A DNA stretch of 64,000 bases from Diphasiastrum complanatum (taxonomy: Eukaryota > Streptophyta > Lycopodiopsida > Lycopodiales > Lycopodiaceae). The DNA lies in contig CM055111.1 of the NCBI GenBank assembly GCA_029204225.1, positions 5,879,433 through 5,943,432 of the forward strand. The letters are read 5' to 3'. A program made the position numbers and the translations under genes. Shown here one piece after another: positions 1 through 12,430 of this stretch; position 1 is the first letter of the stretch; each line of letters begins with the position of its first letter. A model generated the notes under the pieces. That model was not told the origin of the DNA. It made no database searches and was given only the letters and a program-made list of their open reading frames with translations.

Positions 1-878
1 GAGCATCAAAGGAGAGGAAATTGGCAAAGGTGTTATGGATCTATTTTTGCAGCATATTGAAGACTCAAGTAAGTCAAAGGAGCAGCAAGGAAGTGTTGTT
101 CAAGTTTACTTTACTTGTTCTTTCTCATGTTTGAGCAATTTCATGTGGATGTGTGCAAATTGTCAAGATATGGTAAAACTAGCTACATTGGTGAGCATTG
201 TTTTGATGTTGGATTTGTACTAGCATTCTTGGCTGATTTTGCTGATGGAAATGAAGCTATTAGAGGTTCATTATGTCACTCATCCATGGCTAAGTTCTCA
301 AGTGTTGAGCTACTTGGTGCCAATACTTGGAGATTGTCAATTTTTGGTGAATTCACGGTCATTTTCTTGTGTCAAGTAGATCTTGAAAATGGACTAGTGC
401 AAACTACTTGGTTTATGGAGTCATGTGGTGCTGGATTTGCATCATTAATGTACTCACCTACTCATGGATTTCCAAGGTTTGATGGTTTCTTGTGGCAAGA
501 TGAAGATGGAGGCTCATTCATGGAGTATCATGGTGGATACAAGGCAACAAAGGACAAAGGAGGAGGAGACATGCAAGCAAAAGTTGATCACTCACATTTA
601 TTGTCTATTTGCTGTATTTTTCTAGAGAGTTCAGAGTTGGAAGCATGGTGGAATCATTTTATTTACATTCTATTTGATTCTTCATGTTCTAGTCACATTT
701 TTACATGCAAAATTGATGTAAGAAATAGTGAAGCATCCCAAGTGGACACTATTCTCTATATCAATTATGGTTGTTTCTATTTTGAGCATTATATGATCAT
801 TGAAGGGAGATCTATTCTTAGGAAGAAGATCATTCTTATGATAGATCAAAGTTCTATGTACAAAAACTATGCTAGGAG
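1..878 (+). other. Unassigned region with a 258-codon open frame
   Basis: An open frame runs from 115 to 891. Its product contains short runs such as VELLGANTWRL and SFMEYHGGYKATKDKGGG and matches no family I recognise. It lies where the reverse transcriptase of the copia element to its right should be, but it has no RT motifs (no TAFL and no YVDD block). Recognisable copia sequence starts only at 879. The stretch may be sequence inserted into the element, sequence joined to it by deletion, or captured host DNA. Its base composition resembles that of the flanks. Whether it is translated is unknown. Confidence 0.25.
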
Positions 879-1463
879 CATTGGAAGCTAGGAAAGCGAG
901 TTTTGAGGTACATCATTGGAACTCTAGATTTTGGCATATTGTATGAGGGATCATCACCTAATCTTTTTGGATTTTCAGATTCGGACTATGCTGGAGATGT
1001 AATGGATAGGAAATCCATTAGTTCTTATTGTATTTTCATAGGTGATGGAGCTATATCATGGATGTCAAAGAAACAAGCCACTATCTCATTGTCATCTAGT
1101 GAGGCCGAGTACAAAGCTCTTACACATTGCACAAAGGAGATGGTATGGATCAAGAGGATGATCAAGGATCTTCACTTGCTGGATTTTTCAGAGAGCCCAA
1201 TCATCTTTTGTGACAATCAATCAGCCCAAAGAATGGCATCCAATCCTATCTTTCATGCTAGGAGCAAGCATATTGAGATACAATATCATTTTGTGAGGGA
1301 GCGAGTCATTGCAAAGGAGGTGGAGCTTCAACATGTGTCTTCAAGGGAATGTGTAGCTGATATCTACACCAAAGCATTGAGAAAAGACTTGTTCATGAAG
1401 CATAGGACTTCACTTGGAGTATTATCAAAGTCTATGCTAAAACTAGTTGAAGAGGGAGTGTGA
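879..1463 (+). pseudogene. Ty1/copia polyprotein C-terminus (end of RT and RNase H)
   Basis: The reading frame opens with HWKLGKRVLRYIIGTL, the conserved end of the copia RT region. The RNase H follows with the motifs SDSDYAGD, RKSISSYCIF, LSSSEAEYKAL, FCDNQSA and RSKHIEIQYHF, and ends in the typical tail ADIYTKAL. The stop codon lies just inside the 3' LTR. The part upstream of the RNase H is missing or replaced, so this is a 5'-truncated copy. The family assignment is firm. The element cannot be autonomous as seen here. Confidence 0.9.
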
Positions 1464-2108
1464 AAGATTCAACTAGTTTCATCACATTTTGCAATATTTC
1501 CATATTTGGCATATTGAGGCCAAAACTTGATTTAGACTTAGAGGCTGACTTTTCAAAGTTCATTAGTCTAAATTTCATTTGAATAAACACTTTTTGAAAG
1601 TGTGGGAAAGATAGAATGTGAGTTTGAGTAGATTCAATTTGAATAAGTTGGGTACATTGAATCTAGACCCAAAATTGGTAGGGTTAGCATTTTGGTGGGA
1701 AAGCCAAGTGGCCAAATAGGGTTTGGACCTGTTATAAAAGGATGTAACTCGTGGAGAGAGTCATCTTCTCTCTTCTCTATCTCATTTCATGCTTATACAT
1801 GGTTCTCTTGGGTTCTACTATCCATTGGTGCACTATCTTGGTGATTGCTTGCAATTCTATGTGTAGAATGATCTATATTTGCTATTTTTGGATCCACACA
1901 TGTGAAATACAGTAGCTTGCTGGTTCTGTACGGACAGCAACAGTACATAATCATTTCATTCAAGTTTGATCAAGTTCTATTAGTGTTTGCATCTCAAATT
2001 GTGTGTAGATGCTGATTTTTCTACATTGGTGAAATTGGTAGTGTATTTCTCTTTCTAACAAAAGATCATTCAAGTAGATTGGATCTTAAGGATCTGAAAT
2101 CTTTCACA
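1459..2108 (+). repeat. 3' LTR of the copia element, with adjacent polypurine tract
   Basis: A polypurine tract AGAGGGAG (1451-1458) directly precedes TGTGAAAGATT. The LTR ends in AATCTTTCACA, so the termini form an 11-bp perfect inverted repeat of TG...CA type over 650 bp. A TATA box (TTATAAAAG) lies at 1732-1740. The LTR at 8145-8791 (minus) belongs to the same family, with the same termini, TATA-box context and transcript-start region. Confidence 0.88.
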
Positions 2109-2439
2109 AAAACAATCGTATATATTGATTTTGGGTGTCGGCATTTTCTGGAAAAAGTGTTAGGTTGTTCGTGAAAATCTTGAGACATAAATAACTAAGA
2201 AACAAATTCCAAAGGATGTCGCATTTTTCACATACTGACAAACTGCGAAAAGTTCAAATATGAAAGTTGTCTTGGTTTTTGACGAATAGCAACCTCCGAA
2301 AATATGAATTTTTTGGGGTACGTGAGAATTGGAATTGGCACATGGAACATATGGAACATTGAATACGAATGGTGTCACACTTTTTGCATTCTTCGCAAAA
2401 GTCGCAAAGCTCAACTCGTTCATTTTGCCGCGGAAATCA

Positions 2440-3822
2440 GTCATAGTATTGCTTCACTATTGATCGATTTACTCTAGTATTGAGCAGATATCCCTCGAGA
2501 TCAGCTAACTGTAAAAATCCGTTATCAAAAACTTCTATGCCCTTATAAGGTCCCATCAATCTAGTGTGTAGTTTTTTTAGAAACAACATGTGTCTGTTAT
2601 CATACAGAAGCACATAGTCTCCTCGTTTAATTTTGATCTTTTTAATGGATTGACCAAAATTTTATTTTCTTTATTCTGCACCCGTTCAGTTTCAATCAAG
2701 GCTAGATGACATACGTTCCTCATTAATAATATGGAATGTTGGAAGTTCAAACTCGATGGGTAGTATGGGCTGCATTCCATATACGAGATAATATGGAGTC
2801 TACTTTGTCGTAATTTTTTCAGCAATACAGTATGCCCATAAGACTGATGGAAGTTTTTGGTCCCAATCAAAAGAATGTGTTTCTGTTATCTTGTTCAGAA
2901 TTTTACACAAAATTCAGTTGGCCCTCTTTGTAAGTCCATTGGCTTTGGGATTATATGGTGTGGTTTGATGGAAAAAATATGATAATAGTGCTTCAATGGT
3001 TTGGTTAAGAAAATGGGTTCCCCTATCACTAACTAATTCTAAGGGACAACCATAGCGAGTGATAACGTTTTGGAGCAAAAACTTTGCCACTGTTTTGGCA
3101 TCGTTTTGGCGATAACTTCGGCTTCTACCATTTTGGTAGCATAGTCTGTCACAACAAGTATGTAACGTCTTCGGGTTCTACAAGTGGTTAGTTTAATTGG
3201 TCCTACAAAGTCTATTACCCATCTCTCAGAAGGTGCTAAGGGAATAATAAGTGTAAGTGGCCAGTGAGTTGCGAAGCTGGGTTTCCCCATCCTCTAGCAT
3301 GCATCACATTTTTGGATAAACAATTTAACATCTCTATTAATGGTAGGCCATCAATACCTGGCATTCAAAAAAATTCTAGCTGTATTTGGTTTGGTTGAGG
3401 AAACGGGTTCCCCTATCACTAACTAATTCTAAGGGACAACCATAGCGAGTGATAAGGTTTTGGAGCAAAAACTTTTCCACTGTTTTGGCATCGTTTTTGG
3501 CGGTAGCTTCGGCTTCTACCAATTTGGTAGCATAGTCCGTCACAACAAGTATGTAACGTCTTTGGGTTCTACAAGTGGTTGGTTTAGTTGGTCCTATAAA
3601 ATCTATTCCCCATTTCTCAAAAGGTCCTAAGGGAATAATAAGTGTAAGTGGCCAGTGAGTTGCGAAGCTGGGTTTCCCCATCCTCTAGCATGCGTCACAT
3701 TTTTGGATAAACATTTTAACATCTCTATAAATGGTAAGCCATCAATACCTAGCATTCAAAAAATTTCTAGCGATATTTTTAAGAGCATAATGTCCCCCCA
3801 AATCTTCTTCATGTAACGCTTG
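2440..3822 (-). pseudogene. Decayed Ty3/gypsy integrase region
   Basis: Reading leftward from 3822 there is an H2C2 zinc-binding region (LHEEDLGGHYALKN, then CDAC-RMGKPS), an integrase core with WGIDFIGP and CPLELVSDRGT, and the copia-unlike C-terminal GPY block (LMGPYKGIEVFDNGFL) near 2500. Stop codons interrupt it, for example in RY-stop-W and AC-stop-RM where Trp and Gln are expected; both look like C-to-T or G-to-A changes. A 390-bp segment of the core is tandemly duplicated. RT and gag are absent, so this is a relic. It directly abuts the copia LTR that ends at 2108. Confidence 0.85.
2998..3777 (-). repeat. Two-copy 390-bp tandem duplication inside the integrase relic
   Basis: Copy 1 (2998-3387) and copy 2 (3388-3777) start with nearly the same sequence (ggtttggtt...gggttcccc) and both end in a gcattcaaaa context. 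Both encode the segment MGKPSFATHWPLTLIIPL through the first catalytic region of the integrase. They differ by scattered substitutions, so the duplication is not recent. Confidence 0.9.
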
Positions 3823-4347
3823 GATTAAAATAGTATTCCCTTGATTCAAATGTTAGAGGTTCTCTTTCATCCTCCTCATCTATCTCATAACACTATAAAA
3901 TTTACTTGAGAATCTACAGGCTCCCCTACTTTCTCTCTTATAAGATGACCTCCTAATGGGCTAGCCGACATAATCGTTGGAAAAAATATTTGCTTGGTAC
4001 ACCAGTTTATGATAGCATCAGCTTGGTATAACCAATGGAATAATTTGTGGAAGTGAGTCTCTCACTCGATTCCAACAAATAACCACCCATGGATGACATT
4101 GTAGAATGAATGCTCTTCTAAAATCACAAAGATTTCTGAATTTGGAAGATCTATGAAAGGCCTAAAGCTCACAAGATTGCCTATAGCCTTGTCTCTATCA
4201 AACTAGCACACAAGCTTGAATGATATACAATTAGATCTTGACAAAAAATCAGATCATGAACATTGTTCTCATGATTGATCTTTATTTACAATAAAAAATG
4301 ACAAGTGAGAAGTGACAATTTTCAACACTTATCTCATCTCTCTCTCT
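3823..4347. other. No gene recognised
   Basis: This is AT-rich sequence between the gypsy relic and the telomere-like satellite. I see no coding motif, tRNA or terminal repeats in it. Confidence 0.5.
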
Positions 4348-6375
4348 TGGCCCTTGGCCCTTAACCCTTGCCCCTTAAACCTTGGCCCTTAACCCTTTCC
4401 TCTTGGCCCTTAACCCTTAGACTCTTGGCTATTAACCCTTGGTACTTAATCCTTGTCCTTTAATCCATGGCCCTTAACCCTTTATCCTTGACCCTTTGCC
4501 CTTATCCCTTAGACCTTGGCCCTTGGACCTTAGCTCTTAACCCTTCGCTCTTATACCCTTGGTTCTTAACACTTGGCCCTTAGCCCTTGGTCCTTTGCCC
4601 TTAGCTCTTAGCTCTTGTCCCTTAGTTGTTCTCCTATGGTCCTTGGCCACTGAAACTTAACTCGTGGCCCCTCGCTTCTACCCCTTGGGCATTATCTCCT
4701 TTCTCTCTCTTGGCCCTTGCCCTTAGCCCTTGGTCCTTAATCCTTGGCCCTTCATCCTTTATCTTGGCCCTTGGCCCTTAACTCTTGGTCTTTAATTCTT
4801 AAGGGTGCTTTAATCTTTTTCCCTTAACCCTTAACCCTTGGCCTTTCACCATTGTCCCTTAGTGCTTCGCCCTTGGCCCTTAACCCTTAATCCTTGGTTC
4901 TTAACCCTTGGCCTTTAACCCTTAGCCCCACACCCTAAACCCTAAACACTAAATCCTAAATCCTAAGCCCTTAGCCCTTTGCCCTAAGCCCCAAACCCTA
5001 AGCCCCAAAACCCTAATCCCTCCTAGCCCTAAACCCTGAATCCTTAGACCTAAACCCTAAATCCTACACCCTAAGCCCTAAGCACCTAGCCCTAAATTAT
5101 AAATCCTAAAGCCTAAAGCCTAAGACCTAAGCCCTAAATTCTAAACCCTAAAACTTAAAACCTAAACCCTAAACCCTTGGACCTTAACCCTAAACCCTAA
5201 GCCGTAAATCCTAAATACTAAATCCTATACCCTAAGCCCTTAGCCCTAAATTCTAAATCCTAACCCCTAAATCCTAATCCTTAACCCTGAACCCTTAGTC
5301 CTAAACCCAAAGCCCCTAGCCCTATACCCTAAACTCTAAACCCTAAATTCTTCTCCCTGAATCCATAACCCTAAACCCTTACCCTTAACACTAAATCCTA
5401 AATCCTAAGCCTTTAGCCCTAAATCCTAAATCCTAAACCATAAGCCCTTAGTCCTAAATTGTAAACCCTAAATCCTAAATCATAACCTATCCATAAACCC
5501 AAAGCCCCTAGCCCTATACCTTAAACCCTAAGCTCTTAGCCCTAAACCCTAAATCCTAAAGCCCTAAATCCTAGGCCCTTATCCCTAAATTTTAAATCCT
5601 AAATCCTATGAATCCTAAATCTTAAATCCTAAACCCTAAGCCCTTAGCCCTAAAACCTAAATCCTAAACCTGAAATCCTAAATCCTAACCTAGCCATAAA
5701 CCCTAAATCCTAAGCCCTTAGCCCTAATCTCTAGATCCTAAACCCTAAGCCCTAAGCTCGTAGCCCTAAATCTTAAACCCTAAATCCTAAATCCTAAATC
5801 TTACATCCTAAAACCTAAGCCCTAACCCTAAACCCTAGGCCCTTACTCCTAAATTCTAAATCCTAAATCCTAAATCCTTAACCCTTAGCACTAAACCCCA
5901 AACCCCTAGCCCTAAACCCTAAATCCTTCTCCCTTGGCCCTTAGCCTTTGTTCATTTGTCCTTCGCCATTGGCCTTTACACTTAGCCCTTGGTCCTTGGC
6001 CCTTGTTCCTAAGCCCTTGGTCGTTAGCCCTTGTCTCTTAGCCTTTAACCCTTGGCCCTTGGACCTTAACCCTTGGTTCTTGGACCTTAATGCTTAGCCC
6101 TTGGCCCTTGGTCCTAGACACTTGGTCTTTCACCATTGGCCCTTGGGCCTTAACCCTTGGCCCCTAACCCTTGGCCCTTGGGCCTTGGCTCTTAGCTCTT
6201 AACTTTTGGCCCTTAGCCCTTGGTCCTTGGCCCTTAGCCTTAGCACTTGGCCCTTAGCCCTTAGCGTTGGCCCTGAATTCTTCTCCCTTGGACCTTAACC
6301 TTTAGCCCTTGGATCTTAACCCTTAGCCCTTGGCTAAACCCTTAATCCTTAATCCTTAATCCTTGGTTGTTGCCC
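4348..6375 (+). repeat. Degenerate telomere-like satellite (CCCTAAA / CCCTTGG variants)
   Basis: About 2 kb of 6-8-bp units form three blocks. Block 1 (4348-4920) is dominated by CCCTTGG and CCCTTAA, block 2 (4921-5925) by CCCTAAA, CCCTAAG and TCCTAAA, and block 3 (5926-6375) again by CCCTTGG and CCCTTAG. The C-rich strand of the plant telomere repeat is CCCTAAA, so the middle block is telomere-related. The flanking blocks look like a diverged derivative. The units are too irregular to be an active telomere. Confidence 0.85.
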
Positions 6376-6385
6376 CTTAGCATAT

Positions 6386-6921
<536 letters not shown>

Positions 6922-8130
6922 AATTGAGACAGTGTTCTTTGTGAAAATTCATGTGTGAACTTGCTCCACTATCGATCCACCATGGATCTAGATCTCCATC
7001 ATTAGCAAGCATATATGAAGACATCACAAAGACATCATCATTTGAGTTTTGAACATCCAAACCATCCTCATCAAGGGTAATATTACCTTGCTTGTCTCCT
7101 TGATCTCTCTTCTTCTTGTAGCACTCACTTGCAAAGTGTCCTTTGATATCACAATAGAAGCACTTGAGCTTTGATCTATCTTTCTTTTTGCCATTTGAAG
7201 AAGCCTCCCCTTGATCTTGCCCTTTATACCACTTATTTTTGCTTTTGCCCTTGATGAACATAGCCTCCTCTCCAACTTGAGATGTTGATTAAGATCCACC
7301 TCTTGCTTGAAGCCTATATTCTTTATTGATCAAGATCTCTTGAAGATCCACCAAACTTGGCAAAGTATTTTGAATAGAAAGACTTTGAACAATGTTAGAA
7401 TGAGCATCCAACAATCCATTAAGAATAACTTGAACAAGCTCTCCTTCCTTAATGCTCTCATATTTGGACTCTCTTCACTCTTTTGCAAACAAGAAAAGAG
7501 TTGTCTTTTTAGAGTCAACATTCTAGAAGTAGACTTGGACTCATAAAGCTTCCCAAGTCTCACATGATGAAGTACACTTACCAACTGAGAAGTTTATTGG
7601 TAAAATTCATCTTTATCATATGTAGAACTATTTTGGCCCTCTTGTCATACCTCACTTGATCTTGTTGTGATGCTAGCCTCTCTTCCAAACCTACAACAAT
7701 ATCCAAAACATCATTCATCTCAAGAAGTGATTCTATCCTCACTTTCCACAATTAATAGTTACTTGAGTTAAGCTTATCATTGCCTTCCAACATGTATCCG
7801 CTTGATGTAGCCATGTAGCAATGACCTGATCCTCTCTTTCAACTTGTTCCAATGCACAAAGCACTCTTTTAAATAGCAACAAATGCTTTCAAAAAGCAAT
7901 CACAGAAATATGGAACCTCTCAATTCTCTTCTAGCACTTATACCAAGCAAATCAACACATAGAATAGTGAAATCTTGATCAAATTTATCATCTATTCTCA
8001 ATTTAATGACTCTTGTCACTTCCTAAGATTGAAACACACTCAAATGAAGTTCAGTAACCTCACAATTTAGAGATCCAATCTTCTCCAAATCATTGATAGA
8101 TGTGATTGCTTCCTTCATAACCTAAAACAC
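6922..8130 (-). pseudogene. Copia gag and protease start, decayed
   Basis: Reading leftward from the primer-binding site, a frame-broken gag can be followed. It has a UBN2-like patch (KLYESKSTSRMLTLKRQLF near 7500), a lysine-rich linker, and a CCHC zinc knuckle CFYCDIKGHFASEC near 7165. The start of an aspartic protease follows, WWIDSGASSHM, near 6970. Several frameshifts and stops lie between 7590 and 8130. The element breaks off at about 6921, so integrase, RT and RNase H are missing. The order gag-zinc knuckle-protease and the neighbouring LTR plus primer site make the call firm. Confidence 0.85.
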
Positions 8131-8132
8131 AA

Positions 8133-8144
8133 GCTCTGACACCA
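8133..8144 (-). promoter_or_regulatory. Primer-binding site (initiator Met-tRNA type)
   Basis: On the minus strand TGGTGTCAGAGC directly follows the LTR end. It differs by one base from TGGTATCAGAGC, the usual plant site complementary to the 3' end of initiator Met-tRNA. Confidence 0.85.
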
Positions 8145-8791
8145 TGTGAAAGATTTCAGATCAATTAAGATCCAAATCTACAAAATGATCTTGGGTTAGA
8201 AAGACAACATATCACCAATCTTGCCAATGTACAAAAACAACATCTACACTATGAATGAGATGCAAACTCTAATAGATCTTGATTAAATATAATCAAAACA
8301 TAAAATAAAGTTGTTATCCATACAAAAATAGTAAGCTACTGTATTTCACAGATGTGGATCTAAAAATAACATTTAATGAACATTCTACACACAAAATTGC
8401 AAGATATCACAAGTATAGGGCACCAATGGATAGTAGAACCCAAGAGAACCATGTATAAGCATGAATGAGATAAGAGAGAGAGAAAAGCCTCCTCTTCCCA
8501 TGAGTTACATCCTTTTATAACAGGTCCAAACTTAAGTTCAAACTTTGGTTTCCCTCCATAATGAAAAACCCTACTATTATTGTGACTAGATTCAATGTCT
8601 CTACTACTCATATTGAATCTCTCCAAAACTCGTGTTCTACACTTTTCTACACTTTCCAAAAGTGTTTATTCAAATTATTTTAGACTAATATAACTTTGAA
8701 AAGTCAAACTCTAAGTCTAATATGAAATTGGCCTCAATTGCCATATAAACAAATGTAGCAAATTTGACTAAACTAGTTGAAATCTCTCACA
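8145..8791 (-). repeat. 5' LTR of the minus-strand copia element
   Basis: The + strand starts TGTGAAAGATT and ends AATCTCTCACA, 647 bp in all. It is clearly related along its length to the LTR at 1459-2108, with the same TATA box (minus strand, about 8511-8520) and downstream block. The two copies face each other and their internal parts differ (3' end at the left, 5' end here), so they are two separate truncated insertions of one family. Confidence 0.88.
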
Positions 8792-9335
8792 GCCTACACA
8801 TGGACAACTATCTTTCTCTCTTTAGGATAGGAGAGAGTGGTTCCTGCTGTAAGTCCAAGTAGGCATTGTGCTAGTAATATCATCGATAATTTGCTCAACA
8901 TGTAACATCATCCTACCCGTGGCAGCACCATGGTTCTGTGCATAACCGTTGATCTTTAAATGAGATCATGAGGTTGCGTTGACTGAGGCTACTAGAACAT
9001 TGAGTTGAGATTTGAAATTTTTGTTATTATGGTCCGTCATCTCGGCCTTCTTCTCTAGCCTTTGTTCATGAAAAATAGTTGAGTGATGTCATATTTTTGT
9101 TGTTGTTTCCTGATCCCAAAATGGCAAAAAGCTCTGGAAGTGATGATGCTATGCCCTACAGTTGCAATGTTTTCTTGAATTGATGAGCTTGTTGAACTAT
9201 AAGTGGACGGAAAAATTTAACATTGAGGTTCCTATGCTCTAGGCTTGTGGAATCTAGAGCCTTCGTCTCACAAGCATAGCACCTACTCATATCGAAGCTA
9301 TGAAGTTATAATTCATGACCATCTGTGGGCCTGTT
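8792..9335. other. No gene recognised
   Basis: No coding motif, repeat or RNA gene is apparent between the copia LTR and the next LTR candidate. Confidence 0.5.
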
Positions 9336-9799
9336 TGTTATGTACCATAATGGTACGCCCTTTGGTGACGACCTCGCAAGGGGCAGAATGCAAGTTTGGC
9401 ATTATCGACATATTTTAGTGCCATGTGTCACCATCCTAAGTGGTCATCACTGGCAAGACCGTGCTTGATGTGACCCACTATGATATGTCTATATAGTGGT
9501 GGAGCTTCTCCTTTTCCATTGACTCAGTCTACCGGGAGTTGGTGGACAAAGAGCATGTGCAATAGCCAAGATGTATCTCCAAGGTAGGGGATGTGTGCTA
9601 GGGAGTGCCAAAGGCAATGCTTGGTGGGATGGGACACTGATTATCGCTGGAGACTTGACAAGGCATGTGGATGTCGATAAATCTAGTGCATGGGGGTGGG
9701 TCGGCAGTGACACTATGGATGGACAGATATGGTGCATCGTTACGGGTATGGGGTGTGCTTCAACCTTCAAGGCAATCGGAGATCTAGAGAGATGTAACA
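9336..9799 (+). repeat. Candidate LTR of an unidentified retrotransposon
   Basis: The stretch begins TGTTATGT and ends GATGTAACA (inverted TGTTA/TAACA termini). Two bases later comes TGGTATCAGAGCC (9802-9814), an exact Met-tRNA primer-binding site. A TATA-like TCTATATAG lies near 9489. The left boundary rests only on the terminal repeat, because no second LTR is in the window. No gag or pol can be recognised downstream. Confidence 0.5.
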
Positions 9800-9801
9800 T
9801 T

Positions 9802-9814
9802 TGGTATCAGAGCC
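9802..9814 (+). promoter_or_regulatory. Primer-binding site TGGTATCAGAGCC
   Basis: This 13-bp match to the plant initiator Met-tRNA priming site lies two bases after the candidate LTR end. Confidence 0.65.
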
Positions 9815-10225
9815 ACTGATTTCTTTGTTAGGTGCACATGTTTTCTCTTATGCCTTTGCGGTTTTTGATTCACTTGTTGAAAATGTGGATGTTTCTTTGC
9901 CATAACCTTTGTTTCAAGAGGGTTCTTGAATGGGTTGTTTCTTTTTGTTGAAAGTAATGTTTTACCTAGTTTAGGTAGTTTACTTTTTCAACACCGAATT
10001 TTTCTTATGAAACCTATAAGCTTAGTATAGGTTTAGAAAAATTGTTAAGTTAGTTTTCTTCAAACTTTAGTTTGAATAAAACTATATCCAGATGTGTAAC
10101 TTATATTTTAATTTTAATTTTTTTTAAAAATAAAGGACAAATATCTAGCAACGCAGGTCCGTACAGACCTACTGGGCCCTCTGTTAGACTTTACTACAAC
10201 GTAGTTCGTATAGAATCGTGGTCGT
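9815..10225. other. Leader-like AT-rich sequence, no gene seen
   Basis: This would be the untranslated leader of the element starting at 9336. No coding similarity is visible. Confidence 0.35.

Positions 10226-10259
<34 letters not shown>
10226..10259 (+). repeat. Homopolymer of 34 G
   Basis: An uninterrupted G run lies between GTCGT and TGTGTATC. It is long enough that its exact length in the assembly is doubtful. Confidence 0.95.
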
Positions 10260-10260
<1 letters not shown>

Positions 10261-12165
10261 GTGTATCTATTACTCTCTCCCTTCAAGCTCCTTCAGCGAG
10301 ACAGCAGCATGCGATCACATGATTGCAGTCGCGCCCTCTCTAGTGTTTGCAAAGGGCGGGGGGGGAGTGATAGGTACATGTACTTTTCCTCTCCTTTCCT
10401 ATGCCATTTGTTGTACTATAATTATCACAAAAGTATGAAAATGTAGTATAAAAGATTGTCGAACCCCAAAGGGACTACCTACTGATGTGATTATAGATGA
10501 TTTTGGTTCGGTTTAGTGTTCTTTGTACTTAATCTGGTTGTCAACTGGCATTCAACAAAATTGGTGACCAATATCACCAGTTAAAATGTGACTTTACATA
10601 TAATGACCAAAAGAGAATTGATCTCAAAAATTCTCATATCGAACATATTTCTTTATCTTTCAAAGAACCTTCAACTTATCAGCCAGATCAATCTGTCAAT
10701 ATGTGCTTCCAATAAAGTTTGTCAGACAAGAATAGTCCACTGTTGCATCAGGCAATTCAACAACCGATTAATTTAAAGACAATTTCAACATTGAATTTAC
10801 GGTCAAACTCTCATGGCGGTATCAAGGCTAAAATTTTTGCTAGACTAGAGTTATAAAACACATAACACATCCGACAAAGTGAGACTATCGACTGTAAACA
10901 TATAAGCACTCAGCATTTAGACAACATATGAAAGTGAAGAGCAGTGAAATCTCAAAGACTCAAGACAAATCTCTATTCTTCTAAAAACTCGGCGGTTACA
11001 ATGGAACATGTATGGAGTACAAATAGAGGTACAAGTGTTAACAATCGATGTATCGGTTCTTATTTATAATTACTGAACTTATTATAACCAATAGAAAAAT
11101 TACATCTGCATGATTTCTGATGTGGCATCCTAGTCACAGGATCTTGTTCCAATACAAAACAAGTGTGTGGAAGGTTACAACATTTAGATAAGGTGCGAAT
11201 AGTCTACGTCATTAATAATATCCTTTTTAAAGTTTGGCCTTCTCCTTAAAGTATGTCATTTCATATGTGTCCTTGGTTTAAAGGTCCTTCCTTTAAGTTT
11301 ATTTGATTTGGTGTTGGTCGTTTGATATATCAATATTTGACTTTGCTGCATCGAGCCAAAAGAAACACAATTTTGACTAGTTTTGCATTTCTAGATGAAA
11401 AATCATCAAATCAGATGATCTAAACCTAAAAAGTGTATTTAAGGACCTTAAGAGGCCTAAGAACGACCTATTCAAGCTTTTAAATGGCCGATTCACTTTC
11501 CTAAAGAGTGGTGGCAATGAAATCCTTATGAAAATCCTATTGTACATAAGAACTTTCTAATTTGGTTTGGTTGAGTTGAAATGACTTAATCTCGGTTCTA
11601 TAGCTCAACAAAACAGGTCCCCTTTGATCTATTCTCACTCAAATGAAACCAAATTTGGAGGTACAATCACTAGATTGGCAACTAGTAGCAAGAACAAATG
11701 TTAGTTTTTCACATGAAATGGATTTCCACCAATGGTACTCTAAAATCAAGAATTCTAGTTTTTCAATAATGTCTATATGTATATTTTTGTCTTTTTTCTT
11801 TTGATAGAAAGTCTCTCATGTTGATGGATGCATTAATACCAAAGAAGCTTTATGAAATTAATTGACAATCCATGTTTCATTATCTCTCTTCTCACACTAA
11901 AAAATAACGAAGATAATTGAGGATCTTGGTCTCCTTCTTGTCACCATAGCCTGAATAAAACAAAGTGTCGGTTTGAATCTCTGATAGACTCCAAGGTATG
12001 ACAAGAGCTAAAATATTCATGTTTCTCCCTTATTGAAATAAGTGGTTATGTTTAAAATTTCAAGATGATAAAGGATTCTTTAACCTCAGGTTAACATATG
12101 CCTTTCATATAACTTTGGTTTAACTAGCATTGTCAATCTTTTTAATCCAAACAAGTGGCCATGGG
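10260..12165. other. No gene recognised
   Basis: About 1.9 kb of AT-rich sequence. It contains only short chance frames, and no transposon termini, tRNA or exon-like stretches that I can support. Confidence 0.5.
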
Positions 12166-12419
12166 TGTTAGCAATGCTCCATTGACTTTTTAATTTAGGA
12201 CTATGTTATTAGTCAAAGTTAGACTTTCCTAGACATTTTGAGTATGTTCGTTAGTCTGAACCTAGATAATACTTAATTACTTAATGGGTGTTGTCCTAAA
12301 TAGGATTTATAATGAATCACTAAGTTGCAAGCTTGAATTTTTTGTTCTCCTCCTTTTGGTGTTGTGTGATGGCTGCATCAATTTAGTAGCAATTGTTACT
12401 TTTTGCTTGCATTTTAACA
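12166..12419 (+). repeat. Candidate short copia LTR
   Basis: This 254-bp stretch starts TGTTAGC and ends TTTTAACA (inverted TGTTA/TAACA). TGGTATCAAAG (12420-12430), a Met-tRNA-type priming site, follows immediately. A copia gag start is found 1.4 kb downstream (13823), which supports the call. No partner LTR was found. Confidence 0.5.
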
Positions 12420-12430
12420 TGGTATCAAAG

